Shown here: in pieces, positions 1-10,611 of the stretch
How the letters are laid out: each line of letters starts with the position of its first letter
How positions within the stretch are numbered: position 1 is the stretch's first letter
DNA from: Stomoxys calcitrans
Lineage: Eukaryota > Arthropoda > Insecta > Diptera > Muscidae
Assembly (NCBI RefSeq): GCF_963082655.1
Contig: NC_081555.1
Location: 91,117,272 to 91,181,271, forward strand
Length of the DNA stretch: 64,000 nucleotides
Direction: 5' to 3'
Position numbers and translations under genes: made by a program
The notes under the pieces: generated by a model
What the model was told of the DNA's origin: nothing
Seen by the model: the letters and a program-made list of their open reading frames with translations, nothing else
Databases searched by the model: none

Positions 1-809
1 AAATATCTTTCATTTGAGTCCCATATTGCAATGGTCGGTAAATATGTCCGATTTATGGGTGTTTTGGGGGTTGGGGTGGTCACCCTAACACTTGGTCCGA
101 CAATTGGCGGCCTCCCAAACACTTGGTTCCATTTTTGGATATCATATTCGAATTCTACCCTCAAATACCTATCATTTAAGCCCCAAATTTCCATGGTCAG
201 TAAATAAGTCCTGTTTGGGGGGTGTTTTTGGGGAAGGGGTGGACCCCCATAGACGTGGTCCCACAATTGGATATTAGATTCGTATTCTACTCTGAAATAC
301 CTTTCATTTGAGTCCCACATTGCCATAGTCGGTAAATCTGTCCGATTTAGGAGTGTTTTGAGGGTTGGGGTGGTCCCTCAAAACACTTGGTCCGACAATT
401 GGATATCAGATACGTTTTCTTATCCTAAATACCTTTCAATTGAGTCCCATATTGTCGTGATATGTTTGTGTAGGTTTTAGGGTGGGGCGGCCCCCCTAGG
501 TACCCCATCCGAAATTTCGATACCAAATTTTTAATTTTTGGGTACTATATGAGAGCACACAAAATTTCGCTTAAATCGCACCACCCATCTCTGAGATCTG
601 GCGTTTCTGAAAATTAGGGTAAGGGGGAGGGTCCGCCCCCCTTCACATATTAAAAAAATGTAGTACCCTATTTTCACCACGGGATGATTATGCACCATCT
701 ATGAAAATTTCAAGAAAATCGGTTTAGCCGGTTCTGAGTCTATAAGGAACACACAAACAAACAAACAAACCTACAAAGAAACACAAATTGATTTTTATAT
801 ATAAGAAGA
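1..809 (-). repeat. Helitron-like element W1, internal minisatellite and 5' end
   Basis: The sequence consists of degenerate ~100-130 bp units built around 'catttgagtccca(t)attgccat..ggt' and 'ggatatcagattcg', separated by G/C homopolymer-rich spacers. It then runs into a conserved leader (about 590-806) that, read on the minus strand, begins TCTTATATATAAAA and continues through the phrase 'ctatagactcagaa'. A 5' TC followed by an AT-rich start is typical of Helitrons, and the same family shows a GC-rich hairpin plus CTAG-type 3' end at 15732-15771. The 3' part of this copy lies beyond the left edge. There is no coding capacity, so it is non-autonomous. The Helitron assignment is inferred from the termini. 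Confidence 0.55.
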
Positions 810-1009
810 TACGGAATTTTGAAAATGAATCCATCAATTTTTAACAATGAGGTTCGTAGTGTAAGAATTTTCCGAAAATTTTTTAAAATATAGATATCTA
901 GTTCATTGGACCCAAGATCCAAATACTGGCTAACCGATATTGATACAAGTGTTCTGAATAAATAAATTAACTAAAAATAATTAAAAATACTAATTAATAA
1001 TAAATTAAA

Positions 1010-1470
1010 ATCCTTCGATATCCTTCTTCAATTTGGCCCAGATCGGTCTAGATTTTGTTATAGCTGTCATATAGACCAATCCCTCGATTTAAGATCTTGG
1101 GCTCATAATAGACGCATTTATTGTTTAATACGGCCCAAATCGACCTAGATTTGGATATAGCTGCCATATAGACCGATCTCTCGATTTAAGGTTTTAGACA
1201 GATAAAAGGTGTATTTGTTAACCAATTTAGATGAAATGTATGCACTCGACATTCGTACCGAGTATGGTTAAGATCGGTTTATATATTTCAATATAACTGC
1301 CATAAAGACCGACTTGGATATAGCTGCCATTCATACCGATGTCCCGATTCAAATTTTTGGAACAATATAAGCACGTCTATTAGTCGCTTTTTCTGAAATT
1401 TGACACAGTGGGCAGTATTAGGATTTTCGATATTTGTGTTCAATGGGGTTCACATCGGTTTATATTTGGA
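1010..1470 (+). repeat. DINE-1/mini-me-like fragment, internal units
   Basis: Two to three degenerate copies of a ~165-bp unit containing 'gatatagctgccatatagaccgatctctcgattta' type sequence, which also fills the complete DINE-like copies at 26004-27680 and 30262-31282. Both termini are missing. It is an old fragment. Confidence 0.6.
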
Positions 1471-1485
1471 TAAAGGTGTCATATC

Positions 1486-1702
1486 TAGCGACATGTTTTC
1501 AGGACCAAGCCCCAAGGACATTCTAAAACTATGTGGACTAATCTAGCCTTAAAGAGGTCTACTGCTTTGCTGTCATTGGCTAGAACAGACGTCTCAGTCA
1601 TTGTGTCCGTCATGAGAGGTCACTGTCTAATCGGAAGACATGCTGACAGACTGAAGGTTGCTAGCAACGGTTTTTGCAGAAGCTGTGGGGACATTGAAGA
1701 AT
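1486..1702 (+). pseudogene. Non-LTR retrotransposon fragment (family R), C-terminal coding scrap
   Basis: Translation resembles the post-RNase H region of an RNase H-bearing non-LTR element. It has a 'T-HCLIGRHADRL' type stretch followed by the start of a C-x2-C zinc knuckle ('FCRSCGDIEE'), then breaks off. The same segment occurs at 28150-28700 (+) and 8574-9690 (-). Stop codons and truncation show it is dead. I cannot name the family with certainty; a LOA/I/R1-type RNase H-bearing lineage is likely. Confidence 0.6.
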
Positions 1703-2277
1703 AACATTCTCAATTCTTTTGGCAAAGGGTTTGGCTACTTCAGTCCACCACCAAAGTCAAGAGAATGAAGTAGATTTAACATCCAAATTTTAATGGGCGG
1801 ACCCTCCCCTTACCCTATTTTCAAAAACGACAGATTTTGGACCCCAGCCGCTGGGGGCCAAACACAACGAAAAACAGAAAATTTAGAATGCAATATACAC
1901 TTTAAAATTTTTTTGATTAAAAATTATGCAAACTGTCTTGACAATAACTCTCACTACAGTCGTTTGGTTCGAAGGTACTTTTTCACAATATGTCTATACA
2001 TTTGTGAGTATTTATCCGTGTCTGCTTTGAAGTTTAGTCTCTTCGTTGGTCAATAATGTAAAACATCTCTAATGTAAACACTATACACAGAAAAAATATC
2101 GAACTAAATTTGACCGATTAAACATGGCATTGACTTGAAACTTTTCAAACAAAGTGTTCATTGCCGATTTTGAAATTTGAAATTCCATTTTTTTAGCATG
2201 CCAAGGGATTGGTAAAGAAGGTATATGTTGAACATATTTTTAATTGGACGAATTAAATTGTTATTTAATAATACAAA
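1703..2277. other. Gene-free interval
   Basis: AT-rich sequence. A short Helitron-like scrap with 'ggcggaccctccccttaccc' lies near 1793-1830. I see no credible coding exon or RNA gene. Confidence 0.5.
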
Positions 2278-2387
2278 TTGTTGTTGTAGTTGTTGTAGCA
2301 GTGTTATGTACACTGAGGCGGCATCCCTTGCCGATGAAGGAATCCATCCGGACAATCCGGTACGTACAACCGGCTGCCATGGGATTG
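2278..2387 (-). repeat. C-SINE copy 1 (~105-bp CAA-tailed short element)
   Basis: Minus-strand sense: CAATCCCATGGCAGCC start, hairpin CCGGT-N7-ACCGG, central segment ending in CATCGGCAAGG, CTCAGTGTA, and tail GCTACAACAAC. At least nine related copies are in the window, and target-site duplications around the copy at 53584-53696 show the unit is mobile. The central stem (TCCGGATG/CATCGG) carries mismatches here. No coding capacity. Confidence 0.7.
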
Positions 2388-2409
2388 GTATCTATTTCTG
2401 CGTTCTGTT

Positions 2410-2690
2410 GTGTCCTATTCCACACTTATGTTGTCTCAGTGGGGAGTCAGGTGGCTCTGGCTCTTAATTAAATACTGAGTACCAATGATACTTGAGATGA
2501 CGAGGCGAGTTATTGGTGAGTGTCCCCACTGAGACACTTATGTTGTCTCAGTGGGGAGTCAGGTGGCTCTGGCTCTTAATTAAATACTGAGTACCAATGA
2601 TACTTGAGATGACGAGGCGAGTTATTGGCGCCTTCAAGTAACCAATGGCCAACATCAGCGTCTGTTCCCAGGTTAGGGGCGGCTGGAAGC
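2410..2690 (+). repeat. RTE-type element leader with 112-bp tandem duplication
   Basis: The leader of the adjacent RTE remnant. A 112-bp block starting 'acacttatgttgtctcag' at 2422 is repeated from 2534. The junction creates a 13-bp inverted repeat (CCCCACTGAGACA / TGTCTCAGTGGGG) around a 7-nt loop at 2524-2556. Blocks such as 'ctgagtaccaatgat', 'gacgaggcgagttattgg' and 'taaccaatggcca' recur in the B2 elements at 10612-11031 and 58868-59614, so the leader is shared with a non-autonomous family. Confidence 0.6.
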
Positions 2691-3855
2691 GAGCATCGGA
2701 TCTTGGAGCAAGCGGCTCGCTACAATGAGGAATACATGTGCAATTCCACAAAACCCATGCAGCTGGGGCGTTGGGCCAGTAACCCGCCCCCGGAAAACTA
2801 TAACAAACAAAGGTATAGTAAAAAACGGACCCCCCCACCAAAGTTGACAACTCACGCATACGAAAAAAGGACCATGATTTGCGGATCTGCACCTGGAATG
2901 TCCGCACTCTTTATAGAGAAGGTGCAGTATACGCGCTGGCGGATGTATTATAGAAGTACAAGATATTACCGCCTTACAGGAAGTACGATGGACTGGGAAT
3001 GGCGTCACTATAACACCAATCGTGACGAACGATACTATAGCTGGCATAACACAAGGCATGCACTTTGCTGTGGATTTGTGGTAAGTCGGAGGCTAAAACA
3101 CCGTGTCTGCAGCTTAACTCCGAAGGATGAGAGGCTAGCCACAATTTGCATAAAAGCCAAAATCTTCAACATCAACCTTATTTATGCCCCATGCCCCGAC
3201 AGAAGACAAGGACGATATTTTTTACGAGCCCCTAGAGAGAGAATATGACCGCTGCCCCGCCCATGATATTAAAATAGTTCTGGGAGATTTTAATGCAAAT
3301 ATAGGGAAGACTTTTTTGGTCCAACAGTCGGAAAGTTTAGCCTCCACGAGATAACGTCCAGTAATGGGATGAGGCCATATGACTGTCGCCCGATCAAAAC
3401 ACGAGGAACCAAATTGATTACGTCGTGTTAGATGTACGATCGATCTGTGGAGCGAATAGAGATTCGGATCATTATCTTGTTGCAGCAAAGGTTCGCACCC
3501 GTTTGAGCACGGCGAGGAAAGTACGATCTGACACTGCACGAAAGCTGGACATTGAAAAGCTGCAAACACAACAGATGGCAACGGCATACTCCACTCGACT
3601 GACCCAACAGCTTGATGAAAGCACTCCTTGTTCCGATGATATTATGGCGAAGTGGCAAACTATTGCCCACTCCATGGAAAATGCCGCAAAATCCGCACTT
3701 TGGGTACCGGCAGCCTCCCCCAAGAAACCAAGAGTGTCGAGATGGTACTGAAGCCAAGAATACGGCATATAGAGCAGCCCTGCAATCAGTAGCCACGCGT
3801 CAGTTCAAGGAGAAGTATCGGGAGAAAAGGAGAGAGGAGAAACGTCTATTCCACA

Positions 3856-5430
3856 GAAAGAAAAAGAAATGAAAAGACCTGATTTTGAGCGAATTGAGAT
3901 GTATAGGCGTCAGAATGAATGAAATCCGGAAATTCTACCGGAGTATTAAACATCAAACCGATGGCTTTGGTGCAGGGATATCCTCCTACAGAGACAAAGA
4001 AGAAAATCCGGCAGTTGACACAGATAGCGTGCTGAGGATATGGAAAAAACAGTTTATCTACTGCTAGTGTCCGACGATGGCGGCGAAGAGGATACCGCAG
4101 AACCAATCCCTGATGATGGTATAGAATGTTTACCTCCCAGTCGGAATGAGGTCCAAGTAGCAGTGACCCTACTTAAGAACAACAAGGCAGCAGGAGCCGA
4201 CGGATTACCCGCTGAACCATTTAAAAAAAGAGGCCACACGCTGATAAGGCGCAGAAAGAAAAAGAAAATGGAAAAACTGGATATAAACGAATTGAGATGT
4301 ACAGGAGTCAGAATGAAGTACGAAAATTCTACCAAAGAATTAAACATCGAACCGTTGGCTTTGGTGCAGGCACATCCTCCTGCAGAGACAAAGAAGGAAA
4401 TTTTGTAACTGGGACAGATAGCGTTTTGAGGATATGGAAAGAACAGTTTACCCAACTGCTAGTGTCCGACGATGGCGGCGAAGAGGATACCGCAGAACCA
4501 ATCCCTGATGATGGTATAGAATGTTTACCTCTTAGTCAGAATGAGGTTCAATTAGCAGTGACCCTACTTAAGGACAACAAGGCAGCAGGAGCCGACGGAT
4601 TACCTGCTGAACCATTTAAAAACAGAGGCCACATGCTGATAAGGCGCAGAAAGAGGAAATGGAAAAACGTGGATATAAACGAATTGAGATGTACAGGAGT
4701 CAGAATAAAGTACGAAAATTCTACCAAAGAATTAAACATCGTACCGTTGGCTTTGGTGCAGGCACATCCTCCTGCAGAGACAAAGAAGGAAATTTGGTAA
4801 CTGACACAGATAGCGTTTTGAGGATATGGAAAGAACAGTTTACCCAATTGCTAGTGTCCGACGATGGCGGCAAAGAGGATATCGCAGAACCAATTCCTGA
4901 TGATGGTATAGAATGTTTACCTCATAGTCAGAATGAAGTTCAATTAGCAGTGACCCGACTGAAGACCCACAAATCAGTAGGAACCGACGACTTACCCGCT
5001 GAACCATTTAAAAACGGCGGGGACACGCTGATAAGGCACAGAAAGAAAAAGGAAATGGAAAAACGTGAGTGTAAACGAATTGAGATGTACAGGAGTCAGA
5101 ATGAAGCCCGAAAATTCTACCAAAGAATTAAACAACGAACCGTTGGCTTTAGTGCAGACACATCCTCCTGCAGAGACAAAGAAGGAAATTTGGTACCTGG
5201 GACAGATAGCGTTTTGAGGATATGGAAAGAACAGTTTACCCAACTGCTAGTGTCCGACGATGGCGGCGAAGAGGATACCGCAGAACCAATCCCTGATGAT
5301 GGTATAGAATGTTTACCTCATAGTCAAAATAAGGTCCAATTAGCAGTGATCCGACTGAAGACCAACAAGTCAGTAGAAACCGACGGGTTACCCGCTGAAC
5401 CATTTAAAAACGGAGGCGACACGCTGATAA
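3856..5430 (+). repeat. ~395-bp tandem array inside the RTE element (four units)
   Basis: Units begin at a purine-rich 'cagaaagaaaaagaaatgg' junction near 3856, 4250, 4640 and 5036. Spacings between the 'ggaaaaacgt'-type anchors are about 400, 391 and 396 bp. Each unit encodes the same stretch: 'YRSQNEVRKFYQRIKHRTVGFG', 'DTDSVLRIWKEQFTQLLVSDDGG', then 'AAGADGLPAEPF'. A fifth unit starts at 5700 after a copy of the next segment, so 5037-5697 and 5700-6270 form a second-order duplication. The 396-bp spacing keeps units 3 and 4 in one frame, giving a 267-codon ORF (4659-5462) that is an artefact of the duplication. Confidence 0.85.
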
Positions 5431-6506
5431 GGCGTATCCATCAGCTTGTCGGCACGATATGACTAGAAGAACGCATACCCGATGACTGGAACATCAGCAT
5501 ATTATGTCCCGACATGACGGAATGTGCCAACTACAGAGGACCTATCAATGCGGCTTTAGACCTGGTAAATCCACCCTACACCAGATATTCACACTGCGCC
5601 AAATCATGGAAAAGACCCGAGAGGGACAAATCAATACCTATCATCTCTTTGTTGACTACAAAGCCGCTTTCGACAGCTCTATAAGTTCAAACGTATAATG
5701 CAGAAAGAAAAAAGAAATGGAAAGACGTGAGTGTGAGCGAATTGAGATGTACAGGAGTCAGAATGAAGTCCGGAAATTCTACCAAAGAATTAAACATCGA
5801 ACCATTGGCTTTGGTGCAAGCACATCCTCCTGCAGAGACAAAGAAGAAAATTTGCGTTTTGAGGATATGGAAAGAACAGTTTACCCAACAGCTAGTGTCC
5901 GACCATGGCGGCAAAGAGGATACCGCAGAACCAATCCCTGATGATAGTATAGAAGGTTTACCTCATAGTCAGAAAAAGGTCCAATTAGCAGTGATCCGAC
6001 TGAAGACCAACAAGGCAGTAGTAGCCGACGGGTTACCCGCTGAACGCATACCCGATGACTGGAACATCAGCATACTATGTCCCGATAAGACGGAATGTGC
6101 CAACTACAGAGAACCTATCAATGCGGTTTTAGACCTGGTAAATCCACCCTACACCAGATATTCACACTGCGCCAAATCAAGGAAAAGACCCGAGAGGGAC
6201 AAATCAATACCTACCATCTCTTTGTTGACCGCAAAGCCGCTTTCGACAGCTCTATAAGTTCAAATGTATTTCAAGCCATCTCTGAGTTTGGCATCCATGC
6301 AAAATTAATAAGACTCTGCAGGATGACACTTGCTGATACACTTCCCTCAGTAAGAGTTGGAAGGAATCTCTCCGAACCATTCAATACCAAGCGAAGTTTC
6401 AGACAAGGAGACAGCCCACAGTGTGATCTCTTTAATATCCTGCTGGAGAAGATTATACGAGATGCAGATATGAATAGATATGACACACTACTAATAAGAC
6501 AACAAA

Positions 6507-6650
6507 TGCTACTCGCCTATACCGACGACATTGATATCATAGGTCGGTCACTGGAAGTAGTAGAAAGAAGACAAAAAGAAGAAAAGACAAAAAATGCTAC
6601 TCGCCTATACCGTTGACATCGATGTCATAGGTCAGTCACTGAAAGTAGTA
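6507..6650 (+). repeat. Short direct duplication of the RT catalytic-motif region
   Basis: The ~55-bp segment 'atgctactcgcctataccg..gacattgatatcatagg..agtagta' at 6507 recurs at 6594. The copies are separated by a purine-rich insert 'gaaagaagacaaaaagaag' plus flanking bases. A purine-rich stretch also marks the larger array's junctions, which hints at a shared slippage or recombination mechanism. Confidence 0.75.
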
Positions 6651-7265
6651 ACCGCAGCTTTTGAAAGAATCCAAAGGGAATCAATAAAAATGGGTCTGAC
6701 AGTAAATGCAGATAAAACGAAATGGATGGAATCACCGCCCTGTACAACTGATCAGATAAAGAAAATGGAGAAAATTGGGAACCACAACTTTGAGATAGTC
6801 AGCAACTTTATCTACCTCGGCACAGCGGTAACCGAAACGAATGACATCAGTTTTGAAAAAAACGACGAATAATACTGGCAGACAGATGATTGTTTAGAAA
6901 CAAGGCCACCTCTCAACAGACGAAGATTACACTATACAAGACACTGATACTTCCCCCGTTGTTATATGATTCCGAGGCATGAGTACTTGTGAAAGTTACG
7001 AGGCAGTGCTTGGAGTGTTTGAGAAAAAGATTCTTCGTAAAATATATATGGACCAATTTACGTTAATGGAGCATATAGGCGTCGTATGAACTAATAGCTG
7101 CATAATGACGATAGCATGCACGTATCGAAATACAACGGCTGCGTTGACTAGGTCATCTTGTCGGAATGGATGAAGAATCTCCAGCAAAGAAGTCCGTTTA
7201 AGGCAAACACCAAAGCCTGATGGAAATATCAAGTGGTGGGAGACATCAAGGCCTTTCTGTTTCAT

Positions 7266-7745
7266 TAATATTAATCTTATATTTACTTTAATTTTAATAT
7301 GAGCTAAATCAATAAATAAAAGTAATCATTGTTGCAAGTTAGGAGAGAATTATTTGTTAAATGTGCATTGTATGGGTTATTGCATATTGAAATATAATAA
7401 GGCCTCACAGGTCACTTTGTACCTAATTTCATAAGAATCCTATCAAAAAAGCTATAATTCCCTGTACCACAAACAAAAATAAATTTAAAAAAAAAAATTA
7501 TATTAAAAAAGCAAAATAGAAGAAAATAAAAATTAATAAAATCACTAAATAAAAAATTAAAAATTTGTTAGACCAAAAAATATGATTAAATTTAAAATAC
7601 TTCTTTTAATACAATGCGAAAAGGCATGCTTGTAAAAAATTTCTTTGATTGAATACATTGCACCATAACAAACACAATCAGCAGCTAAAATTGCACTTGC
7701 TGCTAAGAATTCTGGTAACCTTAATTAACGCTAACTGCAACAAAA
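7266..7745. other. AT-rich gene-free interval
   Basis: Very AT-rich DNA (poly-A/T runs at 7480-7560). I see no repeat family or exon I can name. Confidence 0.5.
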
Positions 7746-7907
7746 ATGTCTTATTTCAAATTTTTTTTAGCATTAATTTTCATTTATAATTTTGTACATG
7801 ATGTCATCAAAGTCGAAGAGGGACAATGTCAGTGGGATGGGAATAGATTTTTTTATGATACGTTAAACAATGAAAATTCTCTACTTACAGCTTCGGGCAG
7901 AATCTGA
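7746..7907 (+). CDS. Candidate small secreted peptide (53 aa), unrecognised
   Basis: A single-exon ORF of 53 codons starts at ATG 7746 in a good insect context (CAAAAATG, A at -3) and ends at TGA 7905-7907. The N-terminus MSYFKFFLALIFIYNFV is a basic/aromatic start followed by a hydrophobic core, as in a signal peptide. Mature-looking sequence follows (EEGQCQWDGNRFFYD...TASGRI) with one cysteine. I do not recognise a family. It lies in unique AT-rich sequence free of repeat motifs, which helps. One cysteine, short length and no visible promoter motif argue for caution. It could be a chance ORF, an exon of a longer gene, or a gene for a short secreted factor. Confidence 0.3.
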   Translation: MSYFKFFLALIFIYNFVHDVIKVEEGQCQWDGNRFFYDTLNNENSLLTASGRI

Positions 7908-8573
7908 AAGAAAACAAGAAAAGGTTTTTGTTTTTATTTCATGTGGAAGGGTAGTAAACTTGTTAGACAAACAAAAGTAATATACAAAGATTGTGGCTTG
8001 AGCATTATTATTCAGAAATATTCCTAGGATCTTTCCACAGACCTCAACTTCATAATTCAAACTAGCAAGTCAAATAAACTGAAGGACAGAAGACAACGAT
8101 GAGCATTATAAGAACTTTGTTATCGTGTTGTATGTGAATACATATCAAATGATATCGAGCACTAATCAAAACTCGCAAATGTCTACTAATGCGTGTTGTC
8201 TGTGACCGATGACCTGTGTTTTTGACAATTATTTCGGTAGTAAAACCTTGCCCTAGTCAAGACCGCTTAGGACCATACCACACACTATTTTTAGCATAAG
8301 CATTTAAATCAGTAACAACTTTTTGTTTACTAAAATGTTTTAATTTATCATAGACTGGTTTTAGAATATTTTTCCACTTTGATTTTTATTTTTAGCTTTA
8401 AAAGTAGGTTTGCGATCAGCTTTAAAAATATGGAATATATTAAAAATTCGTTTTTTTTCTAGTTTCCAATCAAACTGCGCGATTTTAGAGGTTCAACTCC
8501 GAAATGTGAATGAACTTTTCGAAGTTATTATTTATAACTTCTATTCCGAATAGACTATCACATACTTACAATG
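7908..8573. other. AT-rich gene-free interval
   Basis: No exon or repeat I can support. Confidence 0.45.
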
Positions 8574-9690
8574 CTTAGGTTAGGTTAGCTTTAAGTTACA
8601 GTCTGCCATCCGACTCACTTAGACGTTTTCGTTCATTATAATAACACAACAACAGAAGAAGGAGGATGCCTTCTAGTTCCTACCATTGAAGCATCCAGAT
8701 TGTTTTAAAAAGCCCAATAACTTGCGAATGTTCACATCCGCTAAATCAAACAGGTCCTCAAAGATATGAGAACCTAAATTGGGACTCCTTCTGACTGCTA
8801 GAGCGAGACCCATAGACAGAAGGAGTTCTACAGTCTCTTCTTCTTCGATGTCCTTACAGCTTCAGCAAAAGTCGTTGCTGGCTTTTGCCTTCAGTCTGTC
8901 AGCATTTTTTCCGATTAGACAGCAAAAGTCGTTACTGACTACCTTCAGTGTGTCAGCATGTTTTCCGATTAGACAGTGACCTGTCATGACGAACACAACG
9001 ACTGAGACGTCTATTCTAGGCAGTGACATTCCAAAACTATGTGACATAATCAAGTCTAGATTATGTCACATAGTTTTGGAATGCTCATAGCCCGCTCTAT
9101 GAGAACATCTAACATTTGTTGCCCTTTGGGCGTGATCCTGAAAACTTAGCTTACATGTCGCTAGAGACATACCCACAGAATCCAGTTTCCCTGGAATGTG
9201 TTGGGTAGTTCCTAGTCTCGCAAGCTCGTCCGCTTTACAATTCCCTGGTATATCTTTGTGGGTCGGCACCCAGAACTGGTGAATTTTGAACTATTCAGCC
9301 ATTTCGTTGAGAAATCTACAACTGTCAAAGGCGGTTTTTGTGTTCAGAAAAACGTTCTCCAGGGTTTTAATGGCTGTCTGAGAAGATAGCTATGTCAATC
9401 GTCGTATTGGCATTATATCTCAGCCATTCCACCACTTTCTAAATTGCAAGGATCTCCGATTGATACACACTGCAGTGGTCGAGTAACCTTTTCGATATGA
9501 CCGATTCTAGATCTTTAGAGTACCCCCCAAAACCCATCTGGTTGTGTAGTTTGGAACCATCCGTATAGAAGTCTATGTAACTTCTATTACCAAGGATATC
9601 GTAGTTCCAATCGGTTCTAGCAGAAATAGTGGTACAGTACTTTTTATCAAGAAGCGGCTCAGGCAGGACGTCATCAGTTTTGTTCCTCCC
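8574..9690 (-). pseudogene. Family R non-LTR retrotransposon fragment: RNase H and 3' end
   Basis: Minus-strand reading gives the end of an RNase H domain ('IPGNCKADELARLGTT', with the final catalytic-type D in KADELA), then a linker, then the zinc-knuckle region ('VMTGHCLIGKHADTLKVVSNDFC'), and a 3' UTR ending in a TTAGGTTAGGTTAG motif (8575-8588, plus strand). The RNase H part from 9300 to 9690 is frameshifted. Oddities are a 57-bp tandem duplication at 8866-8979 and a 24-bp perfect inverted repeat at 9027-9083. The same coding region is repeated next door at 9691-10455. Confidence 0.7.
9027..9083. repeat. Perfect 24-bp inverted repeat with 9-bp spacer
   Basis: Left arm 9027-9050 begins CATTCCAAAAC; right arm 9060-9083 is its exact reverse complement; spacer is CAAGTCTAG. 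In the related copy at 28257 the sequence after CTAGACTTG is unrelated to the upstream arm. Here that position instead holds an inverted copy of the upstream 24 bases, which looks like a templated fold-back replacement. Confidence 0.9.
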
Positions 9691-10455
9691 ACAACTCCCT
9701 CTTTATGACCATCTATCATTCGTTATCCTTCGGGCCTGATCCCGAAATCTTAGCTGACATGTCGCTAGAGGCATACCCACAGAATCCAGTTTCCCTGGAA
9801 TGTGTAGGATAGTTCCCAGTCTCGCAAGCTCGTCCGCTTTACAATTCCCTGGGATATTTCTGTGGCTCGGCACCCAAAACAGGTGAACTTTGAACTGTTC
9901 AGCCATCTCGTTGAAAAATCTACGACAGTCGAGGGCGATTTTGTGTTCAGAAATACGTTCTCCAGGGATTTAATGGCTGCCTGGCTGTCTGAGAAGATAT
10001 TTATGCCAAACGTCGTTATGACATTATATCTTAGCCATTCCACCACTTCCTTAATTGCAAGTATCTCCGCTTGATACACACTGCAGTGGTCAGGTAACCT
10101 TTTCGATATGACCAGTTCTAGATATTTAGAGTATATCTCAAAGCCCACCTGGCCGTCTAGTTTGAAACCATCCGTAAAGATGTCTATATAACTTCTATTA
10201 GCCTCTCAGCAGAGGTTGCAGCAATTTGCCTCCCCACAATGTCCAGGGGCATTAGATGTAGCATCAAATTCAGTGCATCAGATTATGTCGTCTTCAGTGC
10301 GGCTATGATGCACAAACAATCCATCCTTTGAATATGGTTCACCATTGAACAATAGGTGGATTTTTGAAACGCCGTCCACCAGACCCCAACACCATATAGC
10401 ATTGTAGGTCTGATAACTACAGTATATACCCAAAGAATGACCGCCGTCTTTTTTG
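9691..10455 (-). pseudogene. Family R non-LTR retrotransposon fragment: RT C-terminus and RNase H
   Basis: Read on the minus strand from 10455: RT thumb-type sequence ('VDGVSKIHLLFNGEPYSKDG' region), then RNase H with 'YQAEILAIKEVVEWL' (E), 'INIFSDSQAAIKSLE' (D) and 'FWVPSHRNIPGNCKADELARLG' (final D). The first RNase H aspartate lies in a frameshifted stretch near 10150. It matches 9090-9690 closely (offset about 601 bp), so the two form a tandem duplication. Stops and a deletion near 9950 make it dead. Confidence 0.7.
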
Positions 10456-10499
10456 AACAAGCTCAGTTTTCAAACAGTTAAAAGTCCATACTCAGAAAC

Positions 10500-10565
10500 G
10501 AGCCGGTTGTACGTACCGGATTGACCCGATGGAGTTCTTACTGCTACAACAACAAAAACAATTTT
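10500..10565 (+). repeat. C-SINE copy 2, internally deleted
   Basis: GAGCCGGTTGTACGTACCGG, then ATTGACCCGATGGAGTTCTT, then directly the ACTGCTACAACAACAA tail. The segment between the CATCGG stem and the tail is missing. Confidence 0.65.
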
Positions 10566-10611
10566 AAGTATTTTAAATTGTTTAGTGTTATAAACTAAAA
10601 TCAGTCTGGAC

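Larger units (their letters stand above)
2690..7265 (+). mobile_element. RTE-type non-LTR retrotransposon, decayed and internally rearranged
   Basis: A degenerate autonomous retrotransposon. The endonuclease region (about 2870-3440) translates, across frames, to the RTE/BovB-type start 'TWNVRTLYREGAVYALADV', followed by 'DITALQEVRWTG' and later 'KIVLGDFNANIGK'. After a linker region amplified in tandem (3856-5430), the reverse transcriptase is seen: 'NNKAAGADGLPAEPFK', 'IPDDWNISILCP', 'FRQGDSPQCDLFNILLEKII', and 'LLAYTDDIDIIG', where the usual YADD is changed to YTDD. A thumb-like region ends near 6870, and the C-terminal part (6890-7265) is frameshifted. Many stops and frameshifts make it non-functional. 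Similarity to 'craniofacial development protein 2-like' endonucleases supports the RTE assignment from memory of that family. Confidence 0.8.

Noticed and set aside
2158..2471. Short ORFs across the C-SINE at 2278-2387 as peptides ('..TEAAALADEG..')
   Set aside because: The same translation appears at other C-SINE copies wherever the frame happens to be open, with frameshifts between copies. It is repeat-derived.
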